Of a stretch of DNA of 64,000 nt, positions 47,146-55,953 are shown in pieces; the stretch's first letter is position 1; the number at the start of each line of letters is the position of its first letter. The stretch covers positions 186,001-250,000 of the forward strand of contig NZ_SOBH01000001.1 of assembly GCF_004365635.1 (NCBI RefSeq), written 5' to 3'. The translations under genes were made by a program, and so were the position numbers. The notes below the pieces were generated by a model. The model made no database searches and was not told the DNA's origin. It worked only from the letters and a program-made list of their open reading frames with translations. This DNA comes from Litoreibacter halocynthiae. Its GTDB lineage: Bacteria > Pseudomonadota > Alphaproteobacteria > Rhodobacterales > Rhodobacteraceae.

Positions 47146-47418
47146 ATGCAAGCGGGTCGACTAAAGCGTGTGATGGCCGTGACCATGACCGTTCTCACAG
47201 CCTGCTTTGGCGGGTTGTGGGTCTTCGGGTACATGTATGTCTCGGCCATGGCTTGCGCGTTCTCGACCAGCGGAAAGTGCCGCACAAAGATGCCTTGGCA
47301 AATGTCGGGGGAGGACTTGCAACTTTTCGTGCTTGTCCCGGGTGCGATTTTTCTGGTGCTGCTCTTGGGAACCGTTTTGCTGTGGCGCAAGCGGCCGGAA
47401 AGTAAGTCCAAGACATGA
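47146..47418 (+). CDS. Small two-helix membrane protein
   Basis: 90 residues; the ATG immediately follows the helicase stop codon, so it is co-transcribed. Two hydrophobic helices, about 9-32 (MAVTMTVLTACFGGLWVFGY) and 58-80 (LQLFVLVPGAIFLVLLLGTV), are separated by a cysteine-containing loop (C37, C45). The end is charged (WRKRPESKSKT). No family recognised. Terminator just after. Confidence 0.7.
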   Translation: MQAGRLKRVMAVTMTVLTACFGGLWVFGYMYVSAMACAFSTSGKCRTKMPWQMSGEDLQLFVLVPGAIFLVLLLGTVLLWRKRPESKSKT

Positions 47419-47446
47419 AAAAAAGGGGCCCGACGGGCCCCTTTTT
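47418..47446. terminator. Bidirectional intrinsic terminator
   Basis: A-run, GGGGCCC-GAC-GGGCCCC stem (7 bp) and T5 run lie between the small membrane gene (plus) and ssb (minus). Both strands read as an intrinsic terminator. Confidence 0.9.
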
Positions 47447-47465
47447 AATGATTGTTCTTAATGAT

Positions 47466-47975
47466 CTAAAACGGGATTTCGTCGTCGATATCGCTCGACG
47501 GGCTGGATTGGCCACCGCCACCGCCAGATGGACCGCTGTCATAGCCGCCACCCATAGGGTCGCCGCCGTAGCTTCCGCCGCCGCCACCACCGCCGTAGTT
47601 GCCACCACCGCCGCCGCCGCCACTAGGGCCGTCGAGCATGGTCAGGTTGCCGCCATATCCTTGGAGCACCACTTCGGTGGAGTAGCGGTCAGCACCGCTT
47701 TGGTCCTGCCATTTGCGGGTTTGCAAGGCACCTTCAATATAAACTTTGGAGCCTTTTTTCAGGTATTGCTCGGCGATGCGAACCAGACCTTCCTGAAAGA
47801 TCGCCACCGAGTGCCACTCGGTTTTCTCACGACGCTCGCCGGTGTTTTTGTCTTTCCACGTCTCGGATGTGGCAATCCGCAGGTTGCATACCTTGCCACC
47901 GTTTTGGAACGTGCGGACTTCGGGATCGCGCCCGAGGTTGCCGATAAGAATGACTTTGTTAACTGAACCGGCCAT
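47466..47975 (-). CDS. ssb: Single-stranded DNA-binding protein
   Basis: 169 residues. OB-fold N-terminus ([38 protein letters not shown]), then a glycine-rich disordered linker and the conserved acidic tip DIDDEIPF that docks repair and replication partners. The ATG at 47975 begins MAGSVNK; earlier in-frame codons are not supported. The 170-base gap to the next gene (47976-48145) has a GCGCA-TATT-TGCGC inverted repeat at about 48064. Confidence 0.97.
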   Translation of the reverse strand: MAGSVNKVILIGNLGRDPEVRTFQNGGKVCNLRIATSETWKDKNTGERREKTEWHSVAIFQEGLVRIAEQYLKKGSKVYIEGALQTRKWQDQSGADRYSTEVVLQGYGGNLTMLDGPSGGGGGGGNYGGGGGGGSYGGDPMGGGYDSGPSGGGGGQSSPSSDIDDEIPF

Positions 47976-48145
47976 GTGCGTGCGTCTCCCGAATCTTGCT
48001 TTGGTGCTCTTATATCGTCGGTATTTGGTTAATGGGAGACTTACAACCACACTCTATGGTAGGCGCATATTTGCGCAGGGGGTGGCGAATGTCGATTATT
48101 CGACTATATTGCGCACAGTTTAATGCGGTGACGGGATTGGTGTAA

Positions 48146-48757
48146 ATGCGTAAGCTCTTGGTAGCATTGGCGGCATTCTCTGTAATGGTGCCGTCATTCC
48201 CACAGGTTGCAGTGGCCGAGGGGCTCGCGTCATCAGGCTCGACCAGCAACCGGTCAAAGATTTTCAGCTCGCAAGCCCGGCTCCTCGACGGACGTTTGTC
48301 GTCGCAATACAAAGCCTCCACAAAATTGCAGCCGGGGACAAAGAAGATTTCCTACGGCGTCTCCACGGCGATTCCACGCTATCGCGGCTCGTATAAAGGC
48401 GTCTACCTTGAAGACGCGAAAAGTGCTGCGCGCAAGCATGGAATTCCTACGGATTTGTTCCTGCGGCTTGTGCAGCAGGAAAGCGGCTGGAAACCTCACG
48501 CGGTTTCCCATGCGGGCGCGATCGGTCTGGCGCAATTGATGCCCGGAACGGCGCGCAAGCTGCGGGTGAACCCGCGTGACCCGAAACAGAACCTTGAGGG
48601 TGGGGCGCGGTATCTCAAGCTGATGTACCGCAAGTTCGGAAGCTGGCGTTTAGCGCTTGCCGCCTATAACGCAGGGCCGGGCGCTGTTGAAAAGCATGGT
48701 GGTGTGCCGCCGTATCGTGAAACACGCAATTACGTGCGTGTGATTTTAGGCAGCTGA
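48146..48757 (+). CDS. Lytic transglycosylase (SLT/GEWL family)
   Basis: 203 residues with a signal peptide (about 24 residues, [21 protein letters not shown]). The SLT catalytic domain is in the C-terminal half: [20 protein letters not shown] with the catalytic glutamate E112, [13 protein letters not shown], and the [20 protein letters not shown] block. It cleaves the MurNAc-GlcNAc bond in peptidoglycan, forming anhydro-MurNAc, the substrate recycled via AnmK (also encoded in this window). Confidence 0.92.
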   Translation: MRKLLVALAAFSVMVPSFPQVAVAEGLASSGSTSNRSKIFSSQARLLDGRLSSQYKASTKLQPGTKKISYGVSTAIPRYRGSYKGVYLEDAKSAARKHGIPTDLFLRLVQQESGWKPHAVSHAGAIGLAQLMPGTARKLRVNPRDPKQNLEGGARYLKLMYRKFGSWRLALAAYNAGPGAVEKHGGVPPYRETRNYVRVILGS

Positions 48758-48760
48758 TTT

Positions 48761-48778
48761 GTGGGGGCCAGCCCCCAC
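48761..48778. terminator. GTGGGGGC hairpin, roseobacter-type
   Basis: GTGGGGGC-CA-GCCCCCAC follows the transglycosylase stop by 3 bases and is succeeded by ACACCCCCGAGGTATTTTTG. This arrangement is a recurring intergenic terminator-like element in Rhodobacterales as I recall it. It lies between convergent genes. Confidence 0.6.
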
Positions 48779-48810
48779 ACCCCCGAGGTATTTTTGAAGC
48801 AATGATAGGG

Positions 48811-49926
48811 CTAGGTGAGCGCTTCGTGTAACACGCGACGCACGGTATCGGTGTCGACATCGGATGTGACGAAGGCCTCGCCAATGCCACGCGCCATGAT
48901 GTAGTTCAGCGTGCCTTGCGTGACCTTCTTGTCTTGCCCCATAAGCGCCAATAGCCCGTCGGCATCCGGCAGGTCGCCTTCAATATCGCTCAGGTCTGTT
49001 TTCATGCCCATCGCCTTGAGATGCGCGCGGACGCGGCTGGGGTCTTCTTGCGAACACAGGCCAAGGCGCGACGAGACCTCGAAAGCCAGCGCACAGCCGA
49101 TGGCAACACCCTCTCCGTGGAGCAAGCGATCCGAATACCCCGTTGCGGCCTCCAATGCGTGACCGAAGGTGTGGCCGAGATTGAGCAAGGCGCGGTCGCC
49201 TTGTTCGGTTTCGTCCCGCGCGACAATGTCGGCTTTCATCTGACAGGACCAGCGGACAGCTTCGATACGCTTGGCGACGTCTCCGGCGGCCAGCGTCGGG
49301 GCGTTGATCTCAAGCCACTCAAAGAACGACGCGTCCCCCAACAGCCCGTATTTCACCACCTCGCCATATCCCGCAAGAAAATCGCGCCCGGTTAAGGTGC
49401 CAAGGACGGCGACATCGGCCAGGACCAAAGACGGCTGGTGAAACGACCCGATCAGGTTTTTGCCATGCGGCGAGTTGATCGCCGTTTTTCCGCCGACAGA
49501 ACTGTCCACCTGCGCCAGCAGGGACGTGGGAATTTGCACAAACCGCACACCCCTACGCAGAATAGCGGCGGCGAATCCGACCAGATCACCAATGACGCCC
49601 CCTCCGAAGGCGACGACCATATCGCCGCGCTCTACTTTTTGCTCCAGCAGCCACTCGACGGTCTCAGAGAGGTAGCGCCAGCATTTTGTCGCCTCGCCGG
49701 CGGGCAGGGTGAGATGCGTCATCTCTATCCCCTCGACGGCCAACCCGTCGCGCAAGCTGTCCAGATGAAGCGGGCCGACCGTGCTATCGGTGACGACGGC
49801 CACACGAGGGCGACTCAGCAGAGGGGAAATCCATGCGCCGGAGTTTGCCAGCACCCCGTGACCAATCTCGATGCGGTAACTACGGTCGCCCAAGGCGACG
49901 TGAACGGTCTCGTGCGGATGTGTCAC
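48811..49926 (-). CDS. aroB: 3-dehydroquinate synthase
   Basis: Second step of the shikimate pathway: DAHP to 3-dehydroquinate. 371 residues. NAD binding part GDMVVAFGGGVIGDLVGFAA, then LLAQVDSSVGGKTAINSPHG, and the metal histidines in LNLGHTFGHALEAATGYSD and LLHGEGVAIGCALAF. The start overlaps the aroK stop by 4 bases (ATGA). Confidence 0.96.
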   Translation of the reverse strand: MTHPHETVHVALGDRSYRIEIGHGVLANSGAWISPLLSRPRVAVVTDSTVGPLHLDSLRDGLAVEGIEMTHLTLPAGEATKCWRYLSETVEWLLEQKVERGDMVVAFGGGVIGDLVGFAAAILRRGVRFVQIPTSLLAQVDSSVGGKTAINSPHGKNLIGSFHQPSLVLADVAVLGTLTGRDFLAGYGEVVKYGLLGDASFFEWLEINAPTLAAGDVAKRIEAVRWSCQMKADIVARDETEQGDRALLNLGHTFGHALEAATGYSDRLLHGEGVAIGCALAFEVSSRLGLCSQEDPSRVRAHLKAMGMKTDLSDIEGDLPDADGLLALMGQDKKVTQGTLNYIMARGIGEAFVTSDVDTDTVRRVLHEALT

Positions 49927-50480
49927 GTGTTGGCTTCTTTCAGGAGGTTTGCGTTGTGCAATGTTGTGATGACTTGCTCTGCCATGTCGTCAATGGAGTA
50001 TTCGGGGCGGGCTTCGACGCTCAGTTGCGCCTGCGCGTAGATTGGATTTCGCGCCTCGTAGATTTCGGTGAGCGTGGCGAACGGGTCGGCCGTGCGCAGC
50101 AAAGGCCGGGTGGTTTTATGCCGAACGCGGGACCATAGCAGGGACAATTCGGCGCGCAGCCAGACCGACACTGCCTTCTCGTCGATTAATGCGCGGTTGG
50201 CCTCGCTCAGGAACGCGCCGCCACCTGTGGACAGCACTGCCGGCTCGCCGTCCAGTAGGCGCGAGATCACTTCGGTCTCCCGTGCGCGGAAAAAAGCTTC
50301 GCCGTCGCGTTCGAAAATCTCGGCGATCGAGCGGTTGGCCGCACGCACCAGCTCTTCGTCACTGTCCAGAAACGGCACGCCCAACTTGCGGGCCACAGCT
50401 CCGCCAATGGCCGTTTTTCCGGCACCCATCATGCCCACAAGGACCAAGGGACGTGTCAGGGTCATGGCTTTGGGTGGCAT
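49923..50480 (-). CDS. aroK: Shikimate kinase
   Basis: Phosphorylates shikimate. 185 residues from an ATG at 50480; a TTG four codons earlier is possible. Walker A is VGMMGAGKTAIGG, the substrate motifs are FLDSDEELV and the VLSTGGGAFLSE glycine loop, and the lid arginine is in RTADPF. aroK-aroB is a standard alphaproteobacterial pair. Confidence 0.95.
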   Translation of the reverse strand: MPPKAMTLTRPLVLVGMMGAGKTAIGGAVARKLGVPFLDSDEELVRAANRSIAEIFERDGEAFFRARETEVISRLLDGEPAVLSTGGGAFLSEANRALIDEKAVSVWLRAELSLLWSRVRHKTTRPLLRTADPFATLTEIYEARNPIYAQAQLSVEARPEYSIDDMAEQVITTLHNANLLKEANT

Positions 50481-50606
50481 TCTCTCGCTCAATTTACTTA
50501 TTTCTGCTCTGAATGGAGTGAACTTGCCGAAAAAGCCATATATGAATCAATTAACAGGCGCAAAGGGCGACAACAAAAGTCGCCCCAGACAAAAGGCAGA
50601 TGCAGC

Positions 50607-50741
50607 GTGATACGGCTTTTAAAAGCTTTGATTTTCCTGATCGTGGTAGGAATTGTCGGGATCATCGGCTATGCCTATTTGGGCGACCTAACTCCAAGTC
50701 GGGTCGAGGTGAATCAACCGGTCACTCTGGATGCCAATTAG
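50607..50741 (+). CDS. 44-residue single-span membrane peptide
   Basis: Short GTG-started frame MIRLLKALIFLIVVGIVG, continuing IIGYAYLGDLTPSRVEVNQP and ending VTLDAN. One membrane helix (about 4-26), with the C-terminus outside. The stop overlaps the start of the secreted-protein gene by 11 bases, which supports a real, coupled gene. Similar small frames sit before the same large gene in other Rhodobacteraceae as I recall; the function is unknown. Confidence 0.65.
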   Translation: MIRLLKALIFLIVVGIVGIIGYAYLGDLTPSRVEVNQPVTLDAN

Positions 50742-52308
50742 TAATTTTGCCGTAGCCTTTGCTGTTTTGAGTTTTCTTGCGATGCCGCTTGAGCGGGCGC
50801 GCGCCGAAGAGCCGCTGTCCGCAATCGGCTGGCTGTCGAATGTGGTCGAGGCCCCGAAAACCGTAGCGCCGCCGAATTTTCCGCAAGCCAAAGCCGTAGA
50901 TGACGTGGCGCGCACTGCGACGCCCGCTTCGGTCGTGACGACGACTTTGGGGGCGCCCAGCCGTGACGCGGTGGGGTTGGTGCCAAGCTCTGTTACAGGA
51001 ATTCCCCCGCGGTTTTGGGGAACAACCAGCTCCAACACCCTCGCGGCTGCGTTAAGTGACTTGCGACCCGATCTGCCCCCGCCTTTGGCAGAGCTGATGC
51101 GTCGTCTGCTTCTGGCAGAGCTTGCACCGCCCATCGACAGCAGCAATGACGACATCTTGTTCCGCGCGCGGGTGGACGAGCTGCTGGCCTTGGGCGCGTT
51201 GGATCAGGCAAAAGCTTTGTTGGATCGTGCCGATCCGGGGACCGCGGCGTTGTTCCAGCGTTGGTTCGATGTCAGCTTGTTGACGGGGGAAGAGGACGCA
51301 GCTTGCACGCGGATGCTACGTCAGCCGGATTTGTCGCCGACATATCCCGCGCGCATCTTTTGCATGGCGCGGGCTGGCGATTGGGACGCAGCAAACCTGA
51401 CGCTCAACACCGCCAAGGCGCTCGATGTGATGACGCCTGCGGAAGATGCGCTGATGGCGCGGTTCCTTGATCCCGAATTGTTTGAGCGGGAAGCCCCGCT
51501 GCCGACACCCAACCGTGTCACGCCTCTCAATTTCCGGATGCATGAAGCCATTGGCGAGCCTCTGTCGCTTTCTGCACTGCCCAATGCCTTTGCCTTTGCC
51601 GCGCTGTCTGAAAACGGCGGTTGGAAACCCCGGATCACGGCGGCTGAGCGGCTGGCGCGTACCGGGGCGATTTTGCCGTCGCGCCTTTTGGCCATCTACA
51701 CGGAGCGTCAACCTGCGGCGTCTGGTGGCGTTTGGGATCGCGTGGACGCGGTTCAAGCGTTTGAGGCAGCGTTGAGGGCTCGTGATCCGAACGCGGTGGC
51801 CGCGCAATTGCCCGAAGCGGTGCGCGCGATGCGACGCGCGGGGCTGGAACCTGCCTTAGCCAGCATGTTCGGGGAGGCGCTGTTAGGGTTGCCGCTGCTC
51901 GACACCGTCCGCGACGACGCGACGCGGCTGGCGCTGCTGTCGCCCGCTTACGAGGCTGCTGCCAATTCCGATACGATCTCCGCTGACACGCCAGCATTAT
52001 GGCGCGCTGTTGCGCGGGGGGACGTGGCGACGATTGGTGAAGTGGCGCAATCCGGCAATCTGGACGCCTTGGAAGGGGCGGTCGCCGCGGCTTTCACGGC
52101 TGCAGGGCCTGCGAGTGATCTGGAACCCATGATCAAGAACGGCAATCTTGGGCTGGCAACATTGAAAGCCGTCAAAATGATGGAAGACGGGGCAAGCGCC
52201 GACCCGCTGGCCTTGGAGAACGGGCTTCGCACGCTTCGGCATCTGGGCTTTGCCGACATCGCACGCCGCATGGCGCTCTATGCATTGATAACCCGGCCGC
52301 GCAGTTGA
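50731..52308 (+). CDS. Large secreted protein of unknown function
   Basis: 525 residues with a signal peptide (NFAVAFAVLSFLAMPLERARA, cut near 25) and a proline/threonine-rich segment to about 85. An alpha-helical, alanine-rich body looks like a solenoid of helix pairs (LLALGALDQAKALLDRADPG, then DWDAANLTLNTAKALDVMTP). It may be a TPR/Sel1-like periplasmic scaffold, but no family is recognised. Overlaps the 44-residue peptide upstream and the XerD start downstream (TTGA), so the three genes form one unit. Confidence 0.75.
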   Translation: MPISNFAVAFAVLSFLAMPLERARAEEPLSAIGWLSNVVEAPKTVAPPNFPQAKAVDDVARTATPASVVTTTLGAPSRDAVGLVPSSVTGIPPRFWGTTSSNTLAAALSDLRPDLPPPLAELMRRLLLAELAPPIDSSNDDILFRARVDELLALGALDQAKALLDRADPGTAALFQRWFDVSLLTGEEDAACTRMLRQPDLSPTYPARIFCMARAGDWDAANLTLNTAKALDVMTPAEDALMARFLDPELFEREAPLPTPNRVTPLNFRMHEAIGEPLSLSALPNAFAFAALSENGGWKPRITAAERLARTGAILPSRLLAIYTERQPAASGGVWDRVDAVQAFEAALRARDPNAVAAQLPEAVRAMRRAGLEPALASMFGEALLGLPLLDTVRDDATRLALLSPAYEAAANSDTISADTPALWRAVARGDVATIGEVAQSGNLDALEGAVAAAFTAAGPASDLEPMIKNGNLGLATLKAVKMMEDGASADPLALENGLRTLRHLGFADIARRMALYALITRPRS

Positions 52309-53243
52309 GTTTGCCACCCGCCATGTCGCGCTGGATCGAGACGTTTCTGGACGCTCAAGCCGCCGAACTGGACGCGTCGGAGAACACGCTTTTGGCCTAT
52401 GGGCGTGACCTGATCGACTTCGCGGCATGGCTGAACGACCGCGGCCCGTCTTTCGAGACCGCATCGCGGGCGGATGTCGAAGATTATCTCATTCATTGCG
52501 ATGATCAGGGGCTCGCCCAATCCACCCGTGCACGGCGCCTGTCTGCGGTCAAACAGCTTTATCGTTTCGCCTATGAAGAGGGCTGGCGCGAGGGCAACCC
52601 CGCGATCCAGATCAAAGGGCCGGGGCGCAAGAAGTCGCTGCCCAAGACGTTGAGCGTCGAGGAAGTCGACCGCTTGCTAGGTGCTGCACAGACCTCGGCT
52701 CGCAGTCAGGAAGACCGGTTGCGAAATACCTGTCTGATGGAGCTGCTATATGCGACGGGCATGCGCGTAACCGAGCTGGTGACCTTGCCGGTATCAGCGG
52801 CGCGCGGTGATCCGAGGATGTTGCTGGTCAGGGGCAAAGGAGGCAAGGAACGCATGGTTCCGCTTGCCGCGTCGGCGCGCGATGCGGTGGCTGTCTGGAT
52901 TGAGACGCGCGACGAGATGGATGCCGCTGCCCAATCCAAGGGCAAGCCTGCGTCCAAATTCCTGTTCCCGTCGCGTGGCAAATCAGGCCACCTGACCCGC
53001 CACCGCTTCTATATGCTGATCAAGGAACTTGCCGTCACGGGCGGGGTGGACCCGTCAAAGGTGACCCCGCATACGTTGCGCCACGCTTTTGCCACCCATC
53101 TGCTTGCCAATGGCGCTGATCTGCGGGCCATTCAGACCCTGCTCGGGCATGCAGATATCTCAACAACCGAGATTTACACGCATGTACTGGACGAGCGTTT
53201 GAAAGAGCTGGTGATGGAGCATCACCCGTTGGCAAACGGTTAG
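52305..53243 (+). CDS. xerD: Tyrosine recombinase XerD
   Basis: Resolves chromosome dimers at dif with XerC. 312 residues from a TTG coupled to the upstream stop; an ATG at 52323 is the alternative. SAM-like N-domain, then the catalytic set R154 (YATGMRVTEL), K178 (RGKGGKER), H256 and R259 (HTLRHAFATHLL), H282 (LLGHADISTTE) and the nucleophile Y291. Spacings match E. coli XerD. No dif-like 28-base site was seen in the window. Confidence 0.93.
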   Translation: MSLPPAMSRWIETFLDAQAAELDASENTLLAYGRDLIDFAAWLNDRGPSFETASRADVEDYLIHCDDQGLAQSTRARRLSAVKQLYRFAYEEGWREGNPAIQIKGPGRKKSLPKTLSVEEVDRLLGAAQTSARSQEDRLRNTCLMELLYATGMRVTELVTLPVSAARGDPRMLLVRGKGGKERMVPLAASARDAVAVWIETRDEMDAAAQSKGKPASKFLFPSRGKSGHLTRHRFYMLIKELAVTGGVDPSKVTPHTLRHAFATHLLANGADLRAIQTLLGHADISTTEIYTHVLDERLKELVMEHHPLANG

Positions 53244-53247
53244 GCAT

Positions 53248-53627
53248 TTAACGCCTAAATGCTGCGGGCAGGATGTCCTCGCTGGGCCAGGTGCCGGACC
53301 TCAGCGCGGCCTCGTACCCTTGCACAAGTCCAGCCTGTTCCATTGCTTGCGCTGCCGCTTCAGCGTCATACCTTAACGCGTGGAAGCGCACTCCGTCCTC
53401 GGACAGAACGGCATAGCGGGTCTCAGGTCTGCCATCATGCGGCGCCATCCCGATGACGCCGGCGTTGATCCACGCTGTGCCGGATAGTACCCGTTCAAAT
53501 GGAACACCTGACTGCCGCGCGCTGACACAATCTCAATCAACGCGTCCAAGGCTTGCAGGTTGGAATAAACGCCACCAAACAGTATGACTTCGCCGGTCAG
53601 TTCGCCTAGATCGCGGATATTGGGCAT
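53248..53627 (-). pseudogene. Metallophosphoesterase remnant with internal deletion and frameshift
   Basis: From 53627, PNIRDLGELTGEVILFGG and VYSNLQALDALIEIVSARG match the N-terminus of a Rhodobacterales calcineurin-like phosphoesterase (about 230-250 residues). The frame then shifts, and the other frame gives SGVPFERVLSGTAWINAGV, IGMAPHDGRPETRYAVLSE and the family C-terminus up to DILPAAFRR. The whole middle, with the TGDxxAY and GNCE metal motifs (about 150 residues), is missing. The two shorter open frames are therefore fragments of one dead gene. Confidence 0.75.
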
Positions 53628-53704
53628 AGCGGTTTCCCTTGAAGCAGGGGGCTTGGCACCCCATAACACTCACTTAGCTTTCTTCTACAGGACCGAAAAC
53701 CAGA

Positions 53705-55012
53705 ATGGACGACACTTCGACGATCTTTGATACCGCTTTCTGGGTGACGTCAGGTGGCATTGTGGTGCTGCTTTTGTTGTCGGCGTTCTTTTCTGGCTCC
53801 GAGACAGCGCTGACGGCTGCGTCACGCGGCAAACTGCGCAGTCAGGCCGACAAAGGGTCGCCAGGGGCTGTGCGCGCGCTGAAGATTACCGAGGATAACG
53901 AGCGGCTGATCGGCTCGGTCTTGCTGGGCAACAATCTCGTGAACATTCTCGCGGCGTCTTTGGCAACTGCCTTGTTTACAAAGATTTTTGGCGAAAGTGG
54001 CGTGGCTTGGGCTACGCTGGTCATGACGCTATTGGTACTCGTCTTCGCCGAAGTGCTGCCCAAGACTTACGCGATTACCAATTCCGAGACGGCAGCTGCC
54101 AAAGTGTCAGGGCCTATATCGATCGTGGTCTTGGTCTTCGCCCCAATGGTAACCGCCGTTCGGGCTCTGGTGCGCGGCATGCTGAAACTGATCGGCGTCG
54201 AAACTGATCCCGATAGCCATATCTTGTCAGTCCACGAGGAAATCGCGGGAGCGTTGGCGCTCGGCCATGAGGAGGGTGTCGTTCATAAAGAACAGCGTGA
54301 CCGTCTGCTGGGTGCGCTGGACCTGAACGAGCGGGATGTGGAGGAGATCATGCTTCACAGGTCGGAAATCGAGATGATCAACGCCGAAGATGCGCCAGAG
54401 GCTATTATCAGCCAATGCTTGCGCAGCCCTCATACCCGCCTTCCTGTCTACCGCAACGAGCAGGAAAACATAGTGGGCGTTGTGCACGCCAAAGATTTGC
54501 TGCGCGCGGTGGACAAGACACTGCGCGGCCAAGACAGGGCTACTCGAAGCTTAAGCAATTTTGACATCATGGATGTCGTTCGTAAGCCGTACTTCGTACC
54601 GGAAACGACAGCCCTCGACGACCAGATGCGTCAGTTTTTGCGCCTACATACCCATTTCGCATTGGTCGTAGATGAATATGGCGCGTTACAGGGTCTAATT
54701 ACCCTTGAGGATATCCTTGAAGAAATTGTGGGTGAGATTACCGACGAATTCGACGTGGCCGAGGTTGAGGCGTTGAAGCCGGAAACAGATGGAAGTTATC
54801 TGGTCGAAGGAGCCATGACCATCCGCGACTTGAACCGCATGGCGGACTGGTCGCTGCCGGACGAAGAAGCCAACACCGTCGCGGGTCTGGTGATCCACGA
54901 GGCGCAATCCATTCCCACCAGAGGGCAAGTGTTCTCGTTCCACGGGTTCCGGTTCGAGGTGGTGGAGCGGTTGCATAACAGATTGACGAAGCTGAAAGTG
55001 AGACCGTTGTGA
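53705..55012 (+). CDS. HlyC/CorC (CNNM-type) transporter-like protein
   Basis: 435 residues: DUF21/CNNM membrane part with about four helices (1-190, with FFSGSETALTAASRGKLRSQ and FAEVLPKTYAITNSE), a CBS pair (about 200-330, with HTRLPVYRNEQENIVGVVHA and THFALVVDEYGALQGLITLE) and a CorC_HlyC domain (about 345-430). Members act in magnesium or other cation export and tolerance. First gene of a three-gene operon; its stop overlaps the nucleoside hydrolase start. Confidence 0.9.
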   Translation: MDDTSTIFDTAFWVTSGGIVVLLLLSAFFSGSETALTAASRGKLRSQADKGSPGAVRALKITEDNERLIGSVLLGNNLVNILAASLATALFTKIFGESGVAWATLVMTLLVLVFAEVLPKTYAITNSETAAAKVSGPISIVVLVFAPMVTAVRALVRGMLKLIGVETDPDSHILSVHEEIAGALALGHEEGVVHKEQRDRLLGALDLNERDVEEIMLHRSEIEMINAEDAPEAIISQCLRSPHTRLPVYRNEQENIVGVVHAKDLLRAVDKTLRGQDRATRSLSNFDIMDVVRKPYFVPETTALDDQMRQFLRLHTHFALVVDEYGALQGLITLEDILEEIVGEITDEFDVAEVEALKPETDGSYLVEGAMTIRDLNRMADWSLPDEEANTVAGLVIHEAQSIPTRGQVFSFHGFRFEVVERLHNRLTKLKVRPL

Positions 55013-55953
55013 GCATTCCGCGCAAGATCATCATCGACACCGATCCGGGGCAGGATGATGCCGTTGCAATTCTATTGGCTCTAGCCTCTCCCGAGGAGTT
55101 GGACGTGCTTGGCGTCACGGCGGTTGCAGGCAACGTTCCGCTCCCGCTGACCCAGAAGAACACACGTATCGTTTGCGAGTTGGCCGGCAAGCCCGACACC
55201 AAGGTGTTTTCGGGCTGCGACGCACCAATAGCCCGCAAGCTGGTCACGGCAGAGCATGTGCACGGTAAAACCGGCCTCGATGGTCCGGTGATGCCAGACC
55301 CGACGATGCCTCTGCAGGATCAGCATGCCGTCGACTTCATCATCGACACCCTGCGCGCGGAGCCCGCCGGAACTGTCACGCTGTGCCCGCTTGGCCCGCT
55401 GACCAACATTGCGACGGCATTCGAGCGCGCGCCGGACATCATTGGGAAAGTTCAGGAAATTGTGCTGATGGGTGGTGCCTATTTTCAGGTGGGCAACATC
55501 ACCCCAGCGGCCGAGTTCAACATCTATGTCGACCCCGAGGCCGCCAAGATAGTCTTTGCATCCGGTGTGCCGATTGTCGTCATGCCGCTGGACGTGACCC
55601 ACAAAGCGCTGACCAACCGCGTGCGTGTCGAGGCGTTTCGTAAGTTTGGCAATGAAGCTGGTCGCATGGTGGCCGAATGGACCGATTTTTTCGAGCGGTT
55701 CGACAAGGAGAAATACGGCTCCGAGGGCGCGCCACTGCATGACCCCTGCGTGATTGCCTATCTGCTGAAGCCGGACTTGTTCTCGGGGCGTCACGTCAAT
55801 GTCGAGATTGAAACAACGTCCGAACTGACTCTTGGCATGACCGTCGCCGACTGGTGGGGCGTGACTGACCGCACACCCAACGCGATGTTCATGGGCGATG
55901 TGGATGCGGAAGGGTTCTTTGCCCTGTTGAACGAGCGGATTGCGCGGCTTTGA
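55009..55953 (+). CDS. Inosine/uridine-preferring nucleoside hydrolase
   Basis: Splits ribonucleosides into base and ribose. 314 residues. The metal site [19 protein letters not shown] is near residue 10. The HGKTGLDGP and [19 protein letters not shown] motifs and the C-terminal [10 protein letters not shown] are all present. It is read by 4-base overlaps on both sides (GTGA with CorC, then with SelO). Works with cdd and deoA near the end of the window in nucleoside salvage. Confidence 0.93.
   Translation: MSIPRKIIIDTDPGQDDAVAILLALASPEELDVLGVTAVAGNVPLPLTQKNTRIVCELAGKPDTKVFSGCDAPIARKLVTAEHVHGKTGLDGPVMPDPTMPLQDQHAVDFIIDTLRAEPAGTVTLCPLGPLTNIATAFERAPDIIGKVQEIVLMGGAYFQVGNITPAAEFNIYVDPEAAKIVFASGVPIVVMPLDVTHKALTNRVRVEAFRKFGNEAGRMVAEWTDFFERFDKEKYGSEGAPLHDPCVIAYLLKPDLFSGRHVNVEIETTSELTLGMTVADWWGVTDRTPNAMFMGDVDAEGFFALLNERIARL

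Noticed and set aside
45769-47151. Minus-strand frame opposite rhlE (460 codons)
   Set aside because: Shadow of the helicase; low-complexity Arg/His composition and no start signal.
47976-48145. SOS/LexA box between ssb and the transglycosylase
   Set aside because: No GTTCN7GTTC or GAACN7GAAC pattern is present; only a short GCGCA-TATT-TGCGC repeat.
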